From contig JACRDR010000095.1 in assembly GCA_016212845.1 (NCBI GenBank), forward strand, positions 1 to 6,316: 6,316 nt of DNA, in the 5' to 3' direction. The notes below the pieces were generated by a model. It saw only the letters and a program-made list of their open reading frames with translations, had not been told where the DNA came from and made no database searches. Source of the DNA: Elusimicrobiota bacterium. Lineage in GTDB: Bacteria > Elusimicrobiota > Elusimicrobia > UBA1565 > JACRDR01. The translations under genes were made by a program, and so were the position numbers. Positions 1-5,478 of this stretch are shown in pieces (positions within the stretch are counted from its first letter, which is position 1; each line of letters begins with the position of its first letter).

Positions 1-1
1 G

Positions 2-946
2 CTAAGTCTTGCCTGCGCCGGTCCCGCGAAGAAGACCGCCGAGTTCGACGTGTACCTCGAGCGCTTCGACCAGGTCCGCGACGAGGGTTGCGACATCTAC
101 CTGCGGGCCTCCTCGATCGCCGAGGAGCACGGCGGGCCGAAGCTCGAGGAGCGCCGGCAGGCGTTCGAGACCCGGCTCGAGGCGCTGCGCATCATCGACA
201 AGTACAACCGCGTCCTCGTCGGGATGGCGCGCGGCGAGGACCCGAAGTCGCTCAAGAGCGGCATGAAGGACGTGGGCGCGAAGCTCTCGAACTACCGGCC
301 GAGCGCGCAGACGACCTTCGCGTTCGCCTCCGCCGTACCCTACGTCGGCGTCCTGCTTTCGGGCGCGGGCTACGTGCAGGAGGCGCTCGCCAAGCGGAAC
401 TTCACGAAAGCCGTGCGAGAGGCGCACAAGCCGATCGACGCGATCTTAGACATTTTGCTCGTCGACTCGGAGCCGCTCGAGGAGCTGCTGATCCAGCAGG
501 TCAGAGCGGAACAGGACGGTCCTCGCGCGGCCGTCGACGGGCTTTCGAGCCGCTTCTACAAGAAGCTGCGCGACCTGAAGGCGACGCCCGAGGTCGCCGA
601 CCTCGTCTCGGCGCACAACGCCCTGCGCGAAAAGGCGGGCATGGGCCCGGTGCCCTACTCGCCGCTCGAGACGGCGCGCATGCCGCGCGACACGGACGTC
701 GAGCACCTGGCCGTCCTAACCGATCAGGTCGCGGTGAACCTAGAGTCCTGGCGCCGCGCCGAGAGCCGCGTCTCCGCCGAGCAGTCGCTTTTTAGAGGCT
801 ACCGCGAGGCGCTCGGCGCCGCGAAGACGGCGCTGGCCGCGCTCAACAAGGAGTCGGAGGCGGAGCGCGAAGCCGCGACGGGCAAGTTCAACGCGGAGGC
901 GATCGAATTGCGGCAGGAGTCGTTGAGGCGCCAGGAGGCGAACTGA
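2..946 (+). CDS. Putative lipoprotein of unknown function (5' end outside window)
   Basis: The frame is open from base 2, so the gene begins before the window. Its first visible residues are LSLACAGPAKK, which fit the end of a type II signal peptide: a lipobox-like L-S-L-A before Cys (bases 14-16), then a polar tether. The GTG at 50 is therefore an internal codon, not the start. The visible 314 residues are mostly alpha-helical and charged. A hydrophobic, small-residue stretch (about 311-376, around FASAVPYVGVLLSGAG) could be a membrane-associated or buried helix. The last 60 residues are rich in Glu, Arg and Ala and look like a coiled coil. I recognise no family. The predicted site is the periplasmic face of a membrane, anchored by the acylated Cys. 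The stop overlaps the next start, so the two genes are probably co-translated. Unusually for its neighbourhood it uses several A/T-rich Leu and Arg codons (TTA at 446, CTA at 716 and 740, AGA at 794). The reading frame is certain, the lipoprotein call likely and the function unknown. Confidence 0.8.
   Translation, partial: LSLACAGPAKKTAEFDVYLERFDQVRDEGCDIYLRASSIAEEHGGPKLEERRQAFETRLEALRIIDKYNRVLVGMARGEDPKSLKSGMKDVGAKLSNYRPSAQTTFAFASAVPYVGVLLSGAGYVQEALAKRNFTKAVREAHKPIDAILDILLVDSEPLEELLIQQVRAEQDGPRAAVDGLSSRFYKKLRDLKATPEVADLVSAHNALREKAGMGPVPYSPLETARMPRDTDVEHLAVLTDQVAVNLESWRRAESRVSAEQSLFRGYREALGAAKTALAALNKESEAEREAATGKFNAEAIELRQESLRRQEAN
933..938 (+). promoter_or_regulatory. Shine-Dalgarno site for the small helical protein
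   Basis: AGGAGG lies inside the last codons of the lipoprotein gene, 7 nt before the ATG at 946. With the TGATG stop/start overlap this supports translational coupling of the two genes. Confidence 0.75.
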
Positions 947-1230
947 TGAACGAGAAAGCGAGCGACCTGTACAAGGTCGCGATCAACGCGCTGCAGGCCG
1001 TAAGCGCCGATTTCGGAACCGACGACGCGACGCGCGCCGCCGCCAACGCCGAGATCGCCGTGCTCCGCGGCAAGATTCAAAGCGCCGCGCTCGACGATCT
1101 CGCGTCGCGCTCGACGAACCTCAAGGAGCTCTCGGCCCGGCTGGGCGGGGTGCTGCAGAAGGCGCGGGGCGGCAACATCTCCGCTCTCCAAGGCCTCGCG
1201 CAGAAAGTGAAAGCCGCGATCGGCGTCTAG
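946..1230 (+). CDS. Small all-helical protein of unknown function
   Basis: The product is 94 residues with no signal peptide, no transmembrane segment and no Cys. It is rich in Ala, Leu, Lys and Asp/Glu, with heptad-like spacing of Leu/Ile/Val (for example IAVLRGKIQSAALDDL and LKELSARLGGVL), which suggests a short helical bundle or coiled coil. The ATG shares its A with the TGA stop of the upstream lipoprotein gene (TGATG) and has a strong AGGAGG 7 nt upstream, so this start is secure. I recognise no family. Co-translation suggests it acts with the lipoprotein, perhaps as a cytoplasmic partner, or as an exported one if it uses a non-classical route, but this is inference. The gene ends with TAG directly at the edge of the large palindrome. 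Confidence 0.75.
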   Translation: MNEKASDLYKVAINALQAVSADFGTDDATRAAANAEIAVLRGKIQSAALDDLASRSTNLKELSARLGGVLQKARGGNISALQGLAQKVKAAIGV

Positions 1231-1271
1231 AATAACTTAAGCCTGGGGTCTGACCCCAGGCTTAAGTTATT
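1231..1271. terminator. 41-bp near-perfect palindrome, likely bidirectional terminator or repeat element
   Basis: Two exact 20-bp inverted arms (1231-1250 and 1252-1271) flank a single T at 1251. The core reads GGGGTCTGACCCC and the outer arms are AT-rich (AATAACTTAAG). The element starts on the base after the TAG of the plus-strand gene. Its other end contains the TAA stop of the converging RyR gene (1267-1269). On the plus strand the hairpin is followed by TTCTTC, and its 3' arm ends in TTATT, so it could terminate transcription from both sides, although the U-tracts are short and interrupted. The exact symmetry and a base composition unlike the surroundings also fit a dispersed palindromic repeat (REP- or MITE-like). 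Position and symmetry are directly seen; function is inferred. Confidence 0.7.
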
Positions 1272-1548
1272 TCTTCGCGATCGTGTAGCCGAGGGCCAGG
1301 ATCGTCTTGATCGTGCCCAGGGCGGTGATCCGGTCGTATTCCCGGTCGGCGTCCGCGAGCTCCTCGTAGGGGACGAGGTTCGGATGCTGCTTCTTGACGT
1401 CGTCCCGATGAGGCCCGTGCGTCCAGCCGTCGGCGATCCTCTGCCGGGACCACAACTCGTGGACCTGGATGGCGAGCTTCTCCGTCAGCTGGACGATCTC
1501 AGGGGGCAAGGTCACGCCCGAGGTGTCGATGGGCTTGGGCTGATACAT
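1267..1548 (-). CDS. Stand-alone RyR (ryanodine receptor-type) domain protein
   Basis: The 93-residue product is one complete RyR domain with almost nothing else. It carries the family signature in order: YQPKPIDTSGV at 2-11, the LTEKLAIQVHELW helix at 21-33 (E23, H30, W33), R35/R37, GW at 41-42, HP at 55-56, LVPYEEL at 58-64, YDR at 71-73, and the closing helix and strand TIKTILALGYTI at 79-90. In ryanodine receptors and in small bacterial and phage proteins this domain is a compact helical module. Its ligand in bacteria is not settled, and a role in binding nucleotide-type signals has been proposed. It has no signal peptide, so it is cytoplasmic. A perfect TATAAT ends 9 nt before the ATG, leaving almost no leader; GGAG 3 nt before the ATG is a poorly spaced ribosome site. 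The last Lys codon and the TAA lie at and within the palindrome. The domain call is confident; the cellular role is unknown. Confidence 0.88.
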   Translation of the reverse strand: MYQPKPIDTSGVTLPPEIVQLTEKLAIQVHELWSRQRIADGWTHGPHRDDVKKQHPNLVPYEELADADREYDRITALGTIKTILALGYTIAKK

Positions 1549-1557
1549 AGTCTCCGC

Positions 1558-1563
1558 ATTATA
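1558..1563 (-). promoter_or_regulatory. Candidate -10 box (TATAAT) for the RyR gene
   Basis: The minus strand reads a consensus TATAAT 9 nt before the ATG at 1548, which would put the transcription start only 1-3 nt ahead of the start codon. No good -35 is visible: at 18-nt spacing there is TTCCGG (1582-1587), which matches only the first two T's. This zone overlaps the TTGACA -35 of the divergent gene. Confidence 0.5.
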
Positions 1564-1575
1564 CTCGACTGGGTC

Positions 1576-1603
1576 TTGACACCGGAAATATAGGGGCTAA
1601 ACT
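1576..1603 (+). promoter_or_regulatory. Sigma70-type promoter for the DUF5675 gene
   Basis: A perfect TTGACA at 1576-1581 is followed after 16 nt by TAAACT at 1598-1603 (four of six consensus bases). Transcription would start near 1610, just before the AGGAGGT ribosome site, giving a short conventional leader. It lies back to back with the RyR promoter, so the two genes probably compete for or share RNA polymerase access. Confidence 0.55.
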
Positions 1604-1613
1604 CGCATTTATC

Positions 1614-1620
1614 AGGAGGT
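1614..1620 (+). promoter_or_regulatory. Shine-Dalgarno site that fixes the DUF5675 start
   Basis: AGGAGGT lies 7 nt before the ATG at 1628. It overlaps the in-frame GTG at 1619, which rules that GTG out as the start. Confidence 0.8.
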
Positions 1621-1627
1621 GCCGCCG

Positions 1628-2074
1628 ATGAGGACCGTCAGGATCAAACGCCAAGAGTCCGGACCCGAAGGGACGTTCGGAGTGCTGACGTCGGACGGGG
1701 GCTTTTCGTGCGTGACCGGAGAGTTGCCCGACCGCCACAACCAAAACAATCTGTCGTCGATCCCGAAAGGGACCTACCGCTGCCGCTGGGGCCAGTCGCC
1801 GAAATACGGCATGTGCTACCACGTCGAGGGCGTCCCGGGAAGGAGCGACGTGCTCATCCACCCGGCGAACCTCATGGGCGACGTGCAGGCGGGGAAAGTG
1901 ACGCAGCTCCACGGCTGCATCGCGCTCGGGAAGGCGAAGGAAGTCTTTCAGCCCAGCGCGGTCCCGCAGCTGAAGATGACTCAGCCGCAGAAGGGGATTT
2001 CGGGCAGCAAGAAGACCGTCGAGGAATTCGTCGCCCACCTCGGCCAGCAGGAATTCCAGCTCATCATCGAGTAG
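1628..2074 (+). CDS. DUF5675-family protein
   Basis: The 148-residue product has the layout of the DUF5675 family: an N-terminal strand with Arg, 'TFGVL' and a 'C-x-T-x-E-L-P' segment (28-34), N-rich 'NQNN' and 'SSIPKGTYRC' (38-52), 'SPKYG..YHVEGVPGR' (57-72), 'DVLIHPAN' (74-81) and 'LHGCIALGK' (94-102). The family is frequent in phages, prophages and their neighbourhoods, and its biochemical role is not established as far as I know. His78 and the His95-Gly96-Cys97 triad recall the His...Gly-Cys active site of L,D-transpeptidases (YkuD), which suggests a hydrolase- or transferase-like pocket, but this is inference. It has no signal peptide. The start at 1628 is set by the strong ribosome site. 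The 3' end overlaps the converging DUF4062 gene by 11 bp. The C-terminal 45 residues (KMTQPQKGISGSKKTVEEF onward) extend beyond the conserved core. Confidence 0.82.
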   Translation: MRTVRIKRQESGPEGTFGVLTSDGGFSCVTGELPDRHNQNNLSSIPKGTYRCRWGQSPKYGMCYHVEGVPGRSDVLIHPANLMGDVQAGKVTQLHGCIALGKAKEVFQPSAVPQLKMTQPQKGISGSKKTVEEFVAHLGQQEFQLIIE

Positions 2075-4940
2075 CCGGGACTCCTTCCGCGCCGGCGCCC
2101 GTCCGGGCGCCGGCCGCGGAGGGCTGCCGCAGTTCCGCGATCATTTGGCGCAGCCGCCCCACCTCGCCGCCCGGTCCGTCGTCGCCCGACTCCCGGTGCA
2201 GGTCCAAGGCCTCCACGTAATGCCGGAGCGCCGAGTCGCGCAAGCCCGCCTTGCGGTCCTGGTCGCCCAAGGCCGAATGCACCTCGGCCAGGCGTTCGAC
2301 GCTGCCGATCTCCTTGAAGCGCGCGAGCGCCTCGGCGAGGCTCGCGGACGCCTCGGCGGGCTTTCCCAGGTCGGCTTGGGCGTAGCCCAGCTCGACTAAG
2401 CACTCCGCGATGCCGAGCTTCGAGCCCGCCTCGCGGAAGATCGAGAGCCCCTCGCCTACGCTCGCCAAAGAATCCTCGGCCCGGCCCGACCGGCGCTGAC
2501 AGCGGCCGAGCTGCAGCACGCTCTCCGCCACGGCGCGGCGGTCGCCCAGCTCGCGGCGAATCTTCAGCGCGCCCTCGGCGTGCTCGAGCGCGGCGCCGGC
2601 GCCGCCGTCGAGGAGGTGGAACCGGGACAGGCCCCACAGCGAGCTCGCCTCGCCCGGGGGGGCCTCGGCGGAGCCGCCGGACTGCGCGACGAGCTCGCGG
2701 TCGATAGCCAAGGAGGCGGACAGCGCCTCCAGGGCCTTCTTCGTGTCGCCGAGGTCGAGATGGATGCGTCCGATGTCGTCGAGCAGCTCCTGCTCCGCCG
2801 CGCGATCCTTGAGGGACCGGGCGACCGCCAGCGCGGCCTGGAACTCGGAGAGCGCCTCCGCGTTGTGGCCGAGCTCGTCGTTGACCAGACCGCGTCCGCG
2901 ATGGTACGCGACCGTCAGCCGCGGCTCGAGGGAGGCGGCGCGCGGCTTGAGCTCCTCGTAGATCGACGCGGAGCGGCGCAGATAGCCGAGCTTCCTCAGC
3001 TCGGCGGCGGCCCCGAGCAGCAGCTCCACGCTGAAGTTCGCGTGCGACTTCGCCATCGCCTCCACGAGCCGGCCGAGCGGCTCCTCGCGGGCCGGCACTC
3101 CCTCCCGCATCGGGCGGATGTGCTCGAGCTCGGCGAACACGCGCCGCGCGAGCGGCCGCATCACCTCCGGCTCGCCGTCCTGGAACACGACGGCGGCTTC
3201 CTCGGCCTTGTTTTCCTCGGCCTTCGTGACGAGCAGCGTCGTGAGCACGCCGTGCAGCGGAAGATAGGCCGGCGCCTCCTTCGCGAGCTTGAGCAGGGCG
3301 TCCGGACGCATCCCGAAGCGCTCGGCGAGTCTCGCGAGCAGGAGGTACTCGAGCAGGCGGTCGTACGTGAAGGCGACGGAACGCTGCGGGGGGAGGATCG
3401 AGGAGACGCGCTTGGTCTGCTCCTCGAGCACCTGCTCGTCGAGCAGGTGCGCGTAGCACGACTCGGAGGAGTGGTCGAGCAGCGCCTGGCGGAGATCGGG
3501 CTCGCGCGCGATCTTGTCGAAGGAGGCGGAGGTCGCGTGGTTGTCGTAGAGGAAGTCCACGAGCCGGTTCACGAAGAACAGGCGGTCCGGGTGGCGGAAG
3601 ATCTTCTTCGTGCAGTACTCGAAGAGCACCTCGGTGCCGAGGACGCGATCGGGCACCTTCCGGTCGTGGAAGAGCTCCATCACGATGCGCAGCACCAGCG
3701 GCTTGCGCAAAGAGAGCCGGACCTCGTCGGTGAGCTCGCCGTAGGTCGAGGCCGGCGCGAAGCCGGGCTCCTTCAAATAGTTCATGTACGCGTCGGAAAG
3801 CTCCTTGGTGTTGAGCAATCCGATCTGCACCTCGAGCGACTCGCCGTCGGGGGAGGGCGCGGCGTAGTAGTCGCGAGCGCTGGGCACGAAGCCGTCGTTG
3901 CGCAGCTTCGCGTACGGGATCTCGGCGATCGAGACGATCACCTTGTACCAGGGAAGGACTTCCTCGAGCACGATGAGGTCGTCGATCTGGCGCATGAGCT
4001 CCGCGGGCTGGGGATGCTTGTCGACGCTGTCGATGACGATGATGAACTGCGCGTCCGAATCCTTGCGCATCGAGGCGAAAGCGGCGAGGAACTCCGGCAT
4101 CGTCCCCGAGACCTCCAGCCGCTCGAGGATCGACTGCTTCAAGTCGAAATGGCCGCCGGGGAGGGTGCTGCCGCCGAGGAAGAGGAGCACGTCTTTCGGC
4201 CGCGCGGGATTCTCTTGGAAGCGCCGCACCCAGTGGCACAGCGTGTTCGTTTTTCCCGTGCCGGAGGCGCCGACCAGGAGCATGCCGGTCTTCGAGCAAG
4301 CCGGGTCCGAGAAGCCGTCGAGATGGCTTTCCGCGTCCGCGCGGGCGACGTAGACCTGCGGCAGGAAGATCCTCTGCCGCTGCATCTTCTCGAAGTAATC
4401 CTCGCTCGCCTTTTTCGCGCGCTCGCGAATTTCGGCGAGCGACCACGAGGGCCCGCCTTTGGCGGGCTGAGGCGCCTTGCCCGAGGCCCCTTCGGCGCGC
4501 GCGACGGCGGTGGCGACCTTCGCGGCCAAATCCTCGGGGCTCGAGAAAAGGCTGACGAGATGCGTGTTCATCAGGCGTCCCCGCAGTCCTTCGATGCGGT
4601 CGGCCTTCTCGCCCCGGTCGATGAACTTCGGCGGCCACGCGATCTCGGGGTCGAGCACGAAAATGAGGGTGGGGATGCCTTTCTCGCGCGCGGCGAGGTA
4701 CTCCATCTCGGTGACCGAAAACTGCCGGCCCGCGGGGATGAAGCCGTAGCGCCACGCGAAGACGCCGACGTAAAGCTGGCACGACTGGACGTCGGCCACG
4801 CACTTGTCGGCCGGCCACTGGTCCTCGGCCCCGTAGTCCTCCATCGCCGCGGCGTCGTGGCCCATGCGGCGAAGGGCGCCGAGCACGGCCTCGCGATACG
4901 GCTTCAAATCGACGGAGGTGGAAGAGAGGTAGATCCGCAT
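2064..4940 (-). CDS. DUF4062 - STAND/NACHT-like NTPase - TPR repeat protein
   Basis: This 958-residue protein has three parts. Residues 1-110 are a DUF4062 domain: RIYLSSTSVDLKPYREAV at the start, then CQLYVGVFAWRYGF (54-67), SVTEMEY (75-81) and GIPTLIFVLD (88-97). After a Gly/Ala/Pro linker (150-165) comes a P-loop NTPase: Walker A GASGTGKT (224-231), Walker B FIIVIDSVDK (299-308), a sensor-like strand KVIVSIAEIP (333-342), KPLVLRIVMEL (413-423) typical of the STAND GxP region, and a winged-helix-like motif VAFTYDRLLEYLLLARL (522-538). Residues about 640-920 hold six or seven TPR-like units of about 40 residues (for example LQLGRCQRRSGRAEDSL, VELGYAQADLGKPAEAS, SALGDQDRKAGLRDSAL). STAND proteins are ATP-switched sensors: repeats recognise a trigger, the NTPase oligomerises, and the N-terminal domain signals. 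DUF4062 is usually N-terminal and TIR-like in architecture. The product is soluble and cytoplasmic. A TTGACG-17-TAGACT promoter ends 6 nt before the ATG, so the message may be leaderless. The last 18 residues are low-complexity Ala/Gly over a hairpin. The trigger and output are unknown. Confidence 0.88.
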   Translation of the reverse strand: MRIYLSSTSVDLKPYREAVLGALRRMGHDAAAMEDYGAEDQWPADKCVADVQSCQLYVGVFAWRYGFIPAGRQFSVTEMEYLAAREKGIPTLIFVLDPEIAWPPKFIDRGEKADRIEGLRGRLMNTHLVSLFSSPEDLAAKVATAVARAEGASGKAPQPAKGGPSWSLAEIRERAKKASEDYFEKMQRQRIFLPQVYVARADAESHLDGFSDPACSKTGMLLVGASGTGKTNTLCHWVRRFQENPARPKDVLLFLGGSTLPGGHFDLKQSILERLEVSGTMPEFLAAFASMRKDSDAQFIIVIDSVDKHPQPAELMRQIDDLIVLEEVLPWYKVIVSIAEIPYAKLRNDGFVPSARDYYAAPSPDGESLEVQIGLLNTKELSDAYMNYLKEPGFAPASTYGELTDEVRLSLRKPLVLRIVMELFHDRKVPDRVLGTEVLFEYCTKKIFRHPDRLFFVNRLVDFLYDNHATSASFDKIAREPDLRQALLDHSSESCYAHLLDEQVLEEQTKRVSSILPPQRSVAFTYDRLLEYLLLARLAERFGMRPDALLKLAKEAPAYLPLHGVLTTLLVTKAEENKAEEAAVVFQDGEPEVMRPLARRVFAELEHIRPMREGVPAREEPLGRLVEAMAKSHANFSVELLLGAAAELRKLGYLRRSASIYEELKPRAASLEPRLTVAYHRGRGLVNDELGHNAEALSEFQAALAVARSLKDRAAEQELLDDIGRIHLDLGDTKKALEALSASLAIDRELVAQSGGSAEAPPGEASSLWGLSRFHLLDGGAGAALEHAEGALKIRRELGDRRAVAESVLQLGRCQRRSGRAEDSLASVGEGLSIFREAGSKLGIAECLVELGYAQADLGKPAEASASLAEALARFKEIGSVERLAEVHSALGDQDRKAGLRDSALRHYVEALDLHRESGDDGPGGEVGRLRQMIAELRQPSAAGARTGAGAEGVPATR
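2091..2114. other. GC hairpin near the convergent gene ends
   Basis: A perfect 10-bp inverted repeat (GCCGGCGCCC / GGGCGCCGGC) encloses a GTCC loop. It lies 16 nt past the DUF5675 stop and inside the low-complexity C-terminal codons of the DUF4062 gene. No T-tract follows on the plus strand, so it is not a classic intrinsic terminator for DUF5675, but it could slow polymerase or protect the 3' end of either message. Confidence 0.45.
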
Positions 4941-4946
4941 TTCCCC

Positions 4947-4975
4947 AGTCTAGCCCCGGAAACCCGATCCGTCAA
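4947..4975 (-). promoter_or_regulatory. Promoter for the DUF4062 gene
   Basis: On the minus strand TTGACG (4970-4975) is followed by a 17-nt spacer and TAGACT (4947-4952), which ends 6 nt before the ATG at 4940. Transcription should begin at or within a base or two of the start codon, implying a leaderless message. The only ribosome-site-like bases, GGGG, lie 2 nt before the ATG, too close to be typical. Confidence 0.6.
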
Positions 4976-4980
4976 ACCCC

Positions 4981-5009
4981 TTGACGCCCTCGGGCGGGCC
5001 CCCTACTCT
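4981..5009 (+). promoter_or_regulatory. Promoter for the small secreted protein
   Basis: TTGACG (4981-4986), a 17-nt spacer and TACTCT (5004-5009, three of six consensus bases) end 7 nt before the ATG at 5017. This geometry matches the divergent DUF4062 promoter and again implies a transcript starting at the start codon. The two -35 hexamers are 5 bp apart and form an exact inverted repeat. Confidence 0.55.
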
Positions 5010-5016
5010 TGGGGTC

Positions 5017-5448
5017 ATGAAGGGAATATTGCTGGCTGCCTTGCTGCTGCCCGCCGGGGCCTTCGCCGACGAGAAGCTGACCGGGATCGCGGCGGATGGC
5101 ATCTACTACCGCTTGGACGCGGACACCGTCTGCATGCCTTTGAAAGTAGGCGCCGGCGGCGCGGTCACCGGCTGGCCCGAATGCCAGATCATCTCGAAGA
5201 AAGGCCAGAAGAAGATGGCGTTTCAGCCCCCCAAGAAGGGAAAGTTCGAGGCGAAGATAGTGAAGGACAAGCTTACGCTCCTCGCGGGGGGGAAGGTCGT
5301 CGCCGTCTGGAACGGTCACCCCGAGGTGATCGCGGCGGAAGACGCGTACGCCTCCGCCGACGGCAAGACCGCGGTGATCGTCTACGACTACCACTCGAAG
5401 GAGCGCGCGACGGTGGTGATGGCGCACGTCGGCTTCCGGCTGAAATAA
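5017..5448 (+). CDS. Small Sec-secreted protein of unknown function
   Basis: The 143-residue product begins MKGILLAALLLPAGAFA, a textbook Sec signal peptide: Lys at 2, a hydrophobic core, and AFA before Asp18 as the likely signal peptidase I site. The mature part of about 126 residues is rich in beta-strand-forming segments (KLTLLAGGKVVAVWNG, TAVIVYDYHSKERATVVMAHV) with a basic middle (KKGQKKMAFQPPKKGK). Its two Cys (39 and 56) could pair in the periplasm. I recognise no family; it looks like a compact beta-sheet periplasmic or secreted protein. The ATG at 5017 is chosen because it opens the signal peptide; a TTG at 4981 in the same frame coincides with the -35 box and would put a Pro/Gly-rich stretch before the signal. 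The gene is followed after 30 bp by the TIR gene on the same strand with no obvious terminator, so readthrough is possible. Confidence 0.8.
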   Translation: MKGILLAALLLPAGAFADEKLTGIAADGIYYRLDADTVCMPLKVGAGGAVTGWPECQIISKKGQKKMAFQPPKKGKFEAKIVKDKLTLLAGGKVVAVWNGHPEVIAAEDAYASADGKTAVIVYDYHSKERATVVMAHVGFRLK

Positions 5449-5465
5449 GAGAGCCCCGGTTAGCG

Positions 5466-5471
5466 TACATT
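5466..5471 (+). promoter_or_regulatory. Candidate -10 box (TACATT) for the TIR gene
   Basis: TACATT (four of six consensus bases) ends 7 nt before the ATG at 5479, the same spacing as at the other candidate leaderless starts. There is no convincing -35: CTGAAA at 5440-5445 would need a 20-nt spacer. No Shine-Dalgarno sequence precedes this ATG. Confidence 0.4.
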
Positions 5472-5478
5472 AGACACG

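Noticed and set aside
1619..1627. GTG at 1619 as start of the DUF5675 gene
   Set aside because: It overlaps the AGGAGGT site that is correctly spaced for the ATG at 1628.
3428..3450. Perfect 10-bp inverted repeat with a 3-nt loop
   Set aside because: It lies within the DUF4062 coding region where repeated Leu/Glu/Gln codons (LLDEQVLEEQ) produce the symmetry; no regulatory context.
4451..4467. 7-bp inverted repeat around TTT
   Set aside because: It falls in the Gly/Ala/Pro linker codons of the DUF4062 gene and is explained by low complexity.
1981..4818. Long minus-strand open frame in a different frame from the DUF4062 protein
   Set aside because: It shares the strand but gives an Arg/Pro-rich product without motifs, while the other frame carries DUF4062, Walker motifs and TPR repeats.
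4981..5016. TTG at 4981 as start of the secreted protein
   Set aside because: It would place a Pro/Gly-rich segment before the signal peptide and coincides with the -35 box; the ATG at 5017 gives a canonical signal sequence.
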